This document shows positions 45,644-46,546 of a stretch of 46,546 nt of DNA, in pieces (within the stretch, counting starts at the first letter, position 1; each line of letters begins with the position of its first letter). The stretch comes from Holdemania massiliensis AP2. Lineage in GTDB: Bacteria > Bacillota_I > Bacilli_A > Erysipelotrichales > Erysipelotrichaceae. The notes beneath the pieces are model-generated. The model was given only the letters and a program-made list of their open reading frames with translations. It was not told the origin of the DNA and did not search any database. The DNA lies in assembly GCF_000327285.1 (NCBI RefSeq), contig NZ_HE998569.1:265068-311613 (forward strand). Reading direction: 5' to 3'. The position numbers were made by a program, and so were the translations under genes.

Positions 45644-46546
45644 ATGAAAGTAATCGTGATCGGCGGCGTTGCGGCAGGGACCAAAGCTGCGGCGAAGATC
45701 AAACGGCAGGATCGCAGTGCTGAGGTCAAAATTTTGACCAAAGGCAGCGATATCTCCTATGCTGGCTGCGGCCTTCCGTATTATGTCGGAGGTCTGATTG
45801 AAAGCCGGGAACAACTGATTGTCAACACCCCTGAAAAGTATACCGGGCTGACGGGAGTGGAAGTCGTCACCGGCTGTGAAGTCACCGGCGTCGATTTTTC
45901 GGCGAAGACGCTGACCGCTCAGCGGGCGGGTCAAACGACAATGGAAACTTATGACAAACTGGTGATTGCGGTCGGGGCTGCTCCGATTGTGCCATCTGTA
46001 CCGGGGGCAGATCTGCCGGGCGTCTTTACGATGCGGACGCCGCAGGATGCGATTGATTTAAGAACTGCGATTGAACAGCCGCATTGCCATAGTGCCGTGG
46101 TGGTTGGCGCCGGCTTTATCGGTCTGGAAGTCGCTGAGAATTTAAAAGCCCAGGGGTTATCCGTGACGGTGATTGATGCGGCTGATCAGATTCTGCCGAA
46201 CCTCTTTGACCCAGAGATGGCAGAGCTGGCTCGCCGCCGTCTGCGTCAGGCAGGGATCCGTGTATTGACGAATACGCCGCTGAGTGCTGTTACCGGAACA
46301 GAACGGGCGGATGGTGTTATGGCCGGAGGCAGCCGCATCAGTGCGGATCTGGTTGTCTTGGCTATCGGTGTTCGTCCGGCAACCGCTTTCTTAGCTGACA
46401 GCGGATTAACGATGGTCAAGGGCGCGATCGTGGTCGATGAAAGAATGCGCACGAATATTCCGGATGTCTATGCCGCTGGGGACTGCGTGATCGTTGCCAA
46501 CCGCCAGACGCATCAGCCGCAGGTTTCAGCGATGGGTTCGACGGCT
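45644..46546 (+). CDS. CoA-disulfide reductase-like FAD/NAD(P)H oxidoreductase, 3' end beyond the window
   Basis: 301 codons are open to the right edge; the protein continues outside. It begins MKVIVIGGVAAGTKAAAKIK, an FAD-binding GxGxxA-type loop. The single redox cysteine lies in SYAGCGLPYYVGG (about residue 44), as in CoA-disulfide reductases and NADH oxidase/persulfide reductases (Cdr/Nox family). The NAD(P)H site is VVVGAGFIGLEVAENL, and the second FAD segment TNIPDVYAAGDC lies near the end of the visible part. AGGAGG precedes the ATG at 45644. A C-terminal rhodanese domain would make it a CoA-persulfide reductase; that part is not visible. Probably controlled by the divergent LysR. Confidence 0.9.
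   Translation, partial: MKVIVIGGVAAGTKAAAKIKRQDRSAEVKILTKGSDISYAGCGLPYYVGGLIESREQLIVNTPEKYTGLTGVEVVTGCEVTGVDFSAKTLTAQRAGQTTMETYDKLVIAVGAAPIVPSVPGADLPGVFTMRTPQDAIDLRTAIEQPHCHSAVVVGAGFIGLEVAENLKAQGLSVTVIDAADQILPNLFDPEMAELARRRLRQAGIRVLTNTPLSAVTGTERADGVMAGGSRISADLVVLAIGVRPATAFLADSGLTMVKGAIVVDERMRTNIPDVYAAGDCVIVANRQTHQPQVSAMGSTA

Overview
The window looks like a chromosomal segment of a low-to-moderate GC Gram-positive gut anaerobe, probably of the Erysipelotrichaceae type (for example a Holdemania or Clostridium innocuum relative). This is inferred from strong AAGGAGG ribosome sites, many PTS genes, MurR/RpiR, LicT and LysR regulators, GH1 phospho-glycosidases and a cytoplasmic sulfatase. The genus is a guess from gene content. 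No 16S rRNA or complete tRNA is present.

Region 1 (1 to about 11,750) is accessory DNA. It holds a hypothetical protein, a 1,477-residue TPR/suppressor-of-fused (SUFU) protein, a CbrC-family protein, a gene remnant, a WYL regulator, and a tail-to-tail chimera of a truncated XRE regulator with a phage-type antirepressor. A minus-strand module follows, typical of Firmicutes integrative conjugative elements (ICEs): ParA, ParB, two small proteins and a replication-initiator-like protein. It ends beside an isolated 3' half of a tRNA-Arg(CCU) gene (11703-11747), which looks like one attachment site. No integrase or relaxase lies in the window.

Region 2 (about 12,250-25,400) is a beta-glycoside island. 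It has three MurR/RpiR regulators, three GH1 glycosidases, a cytoplasmic ceramidase-like hydrolase, a lactose/cellobiose-type PTS (IIC, IIB, IIA as separate genes), a cytoplasmic sulfatase and a HAD phosphatase. The GH1 enzyme next to the sulfatase has Gln in place of the acid/base Glu, as in plant myrosinases. This suggests thioglucosides or other activated, possibly sulfated glycosides as substrates.

Region 3 (about 25,500-40,900) is the most unusual. Six paralogous M81 (MlrC-like) metallohydrolases, each of about 480 residues and each with the D-x-H...H metal motif, are interleaved with a LicT-type antiterminator, a glucose-superfamily PTS EIIBC, a separate Crr-type EIIA, an AEC transporter, a four-helix membrane protein and an M24-fold protein that has lost its usual metal-binding aspartates. 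Two well-formed promoter/RAT/terminator leaders, one before licT-EIIBC-M81-1 and one before EIIA-M81-6-M24, are about 12 kb apart. They bracket the cluster and should place both ends under one antiterminator. The likely logic is PTS import and phosphorylation of a sugar conjugate, then cytoplasmic hydrolysis of amide or peptide bonds by a family of diverged M81 enzymes. The substrate is unknown.

Region 4 (about 41,000-46,546) has a LysR regulator divergent from a lipoprotein flavocytochrome-like reductase (FMN domain plus FAD domain), a GNAT acetyltransferase, and a second LysR divergent from a CoA-disulfide-reductase-like enzyme that runs off the right edge.
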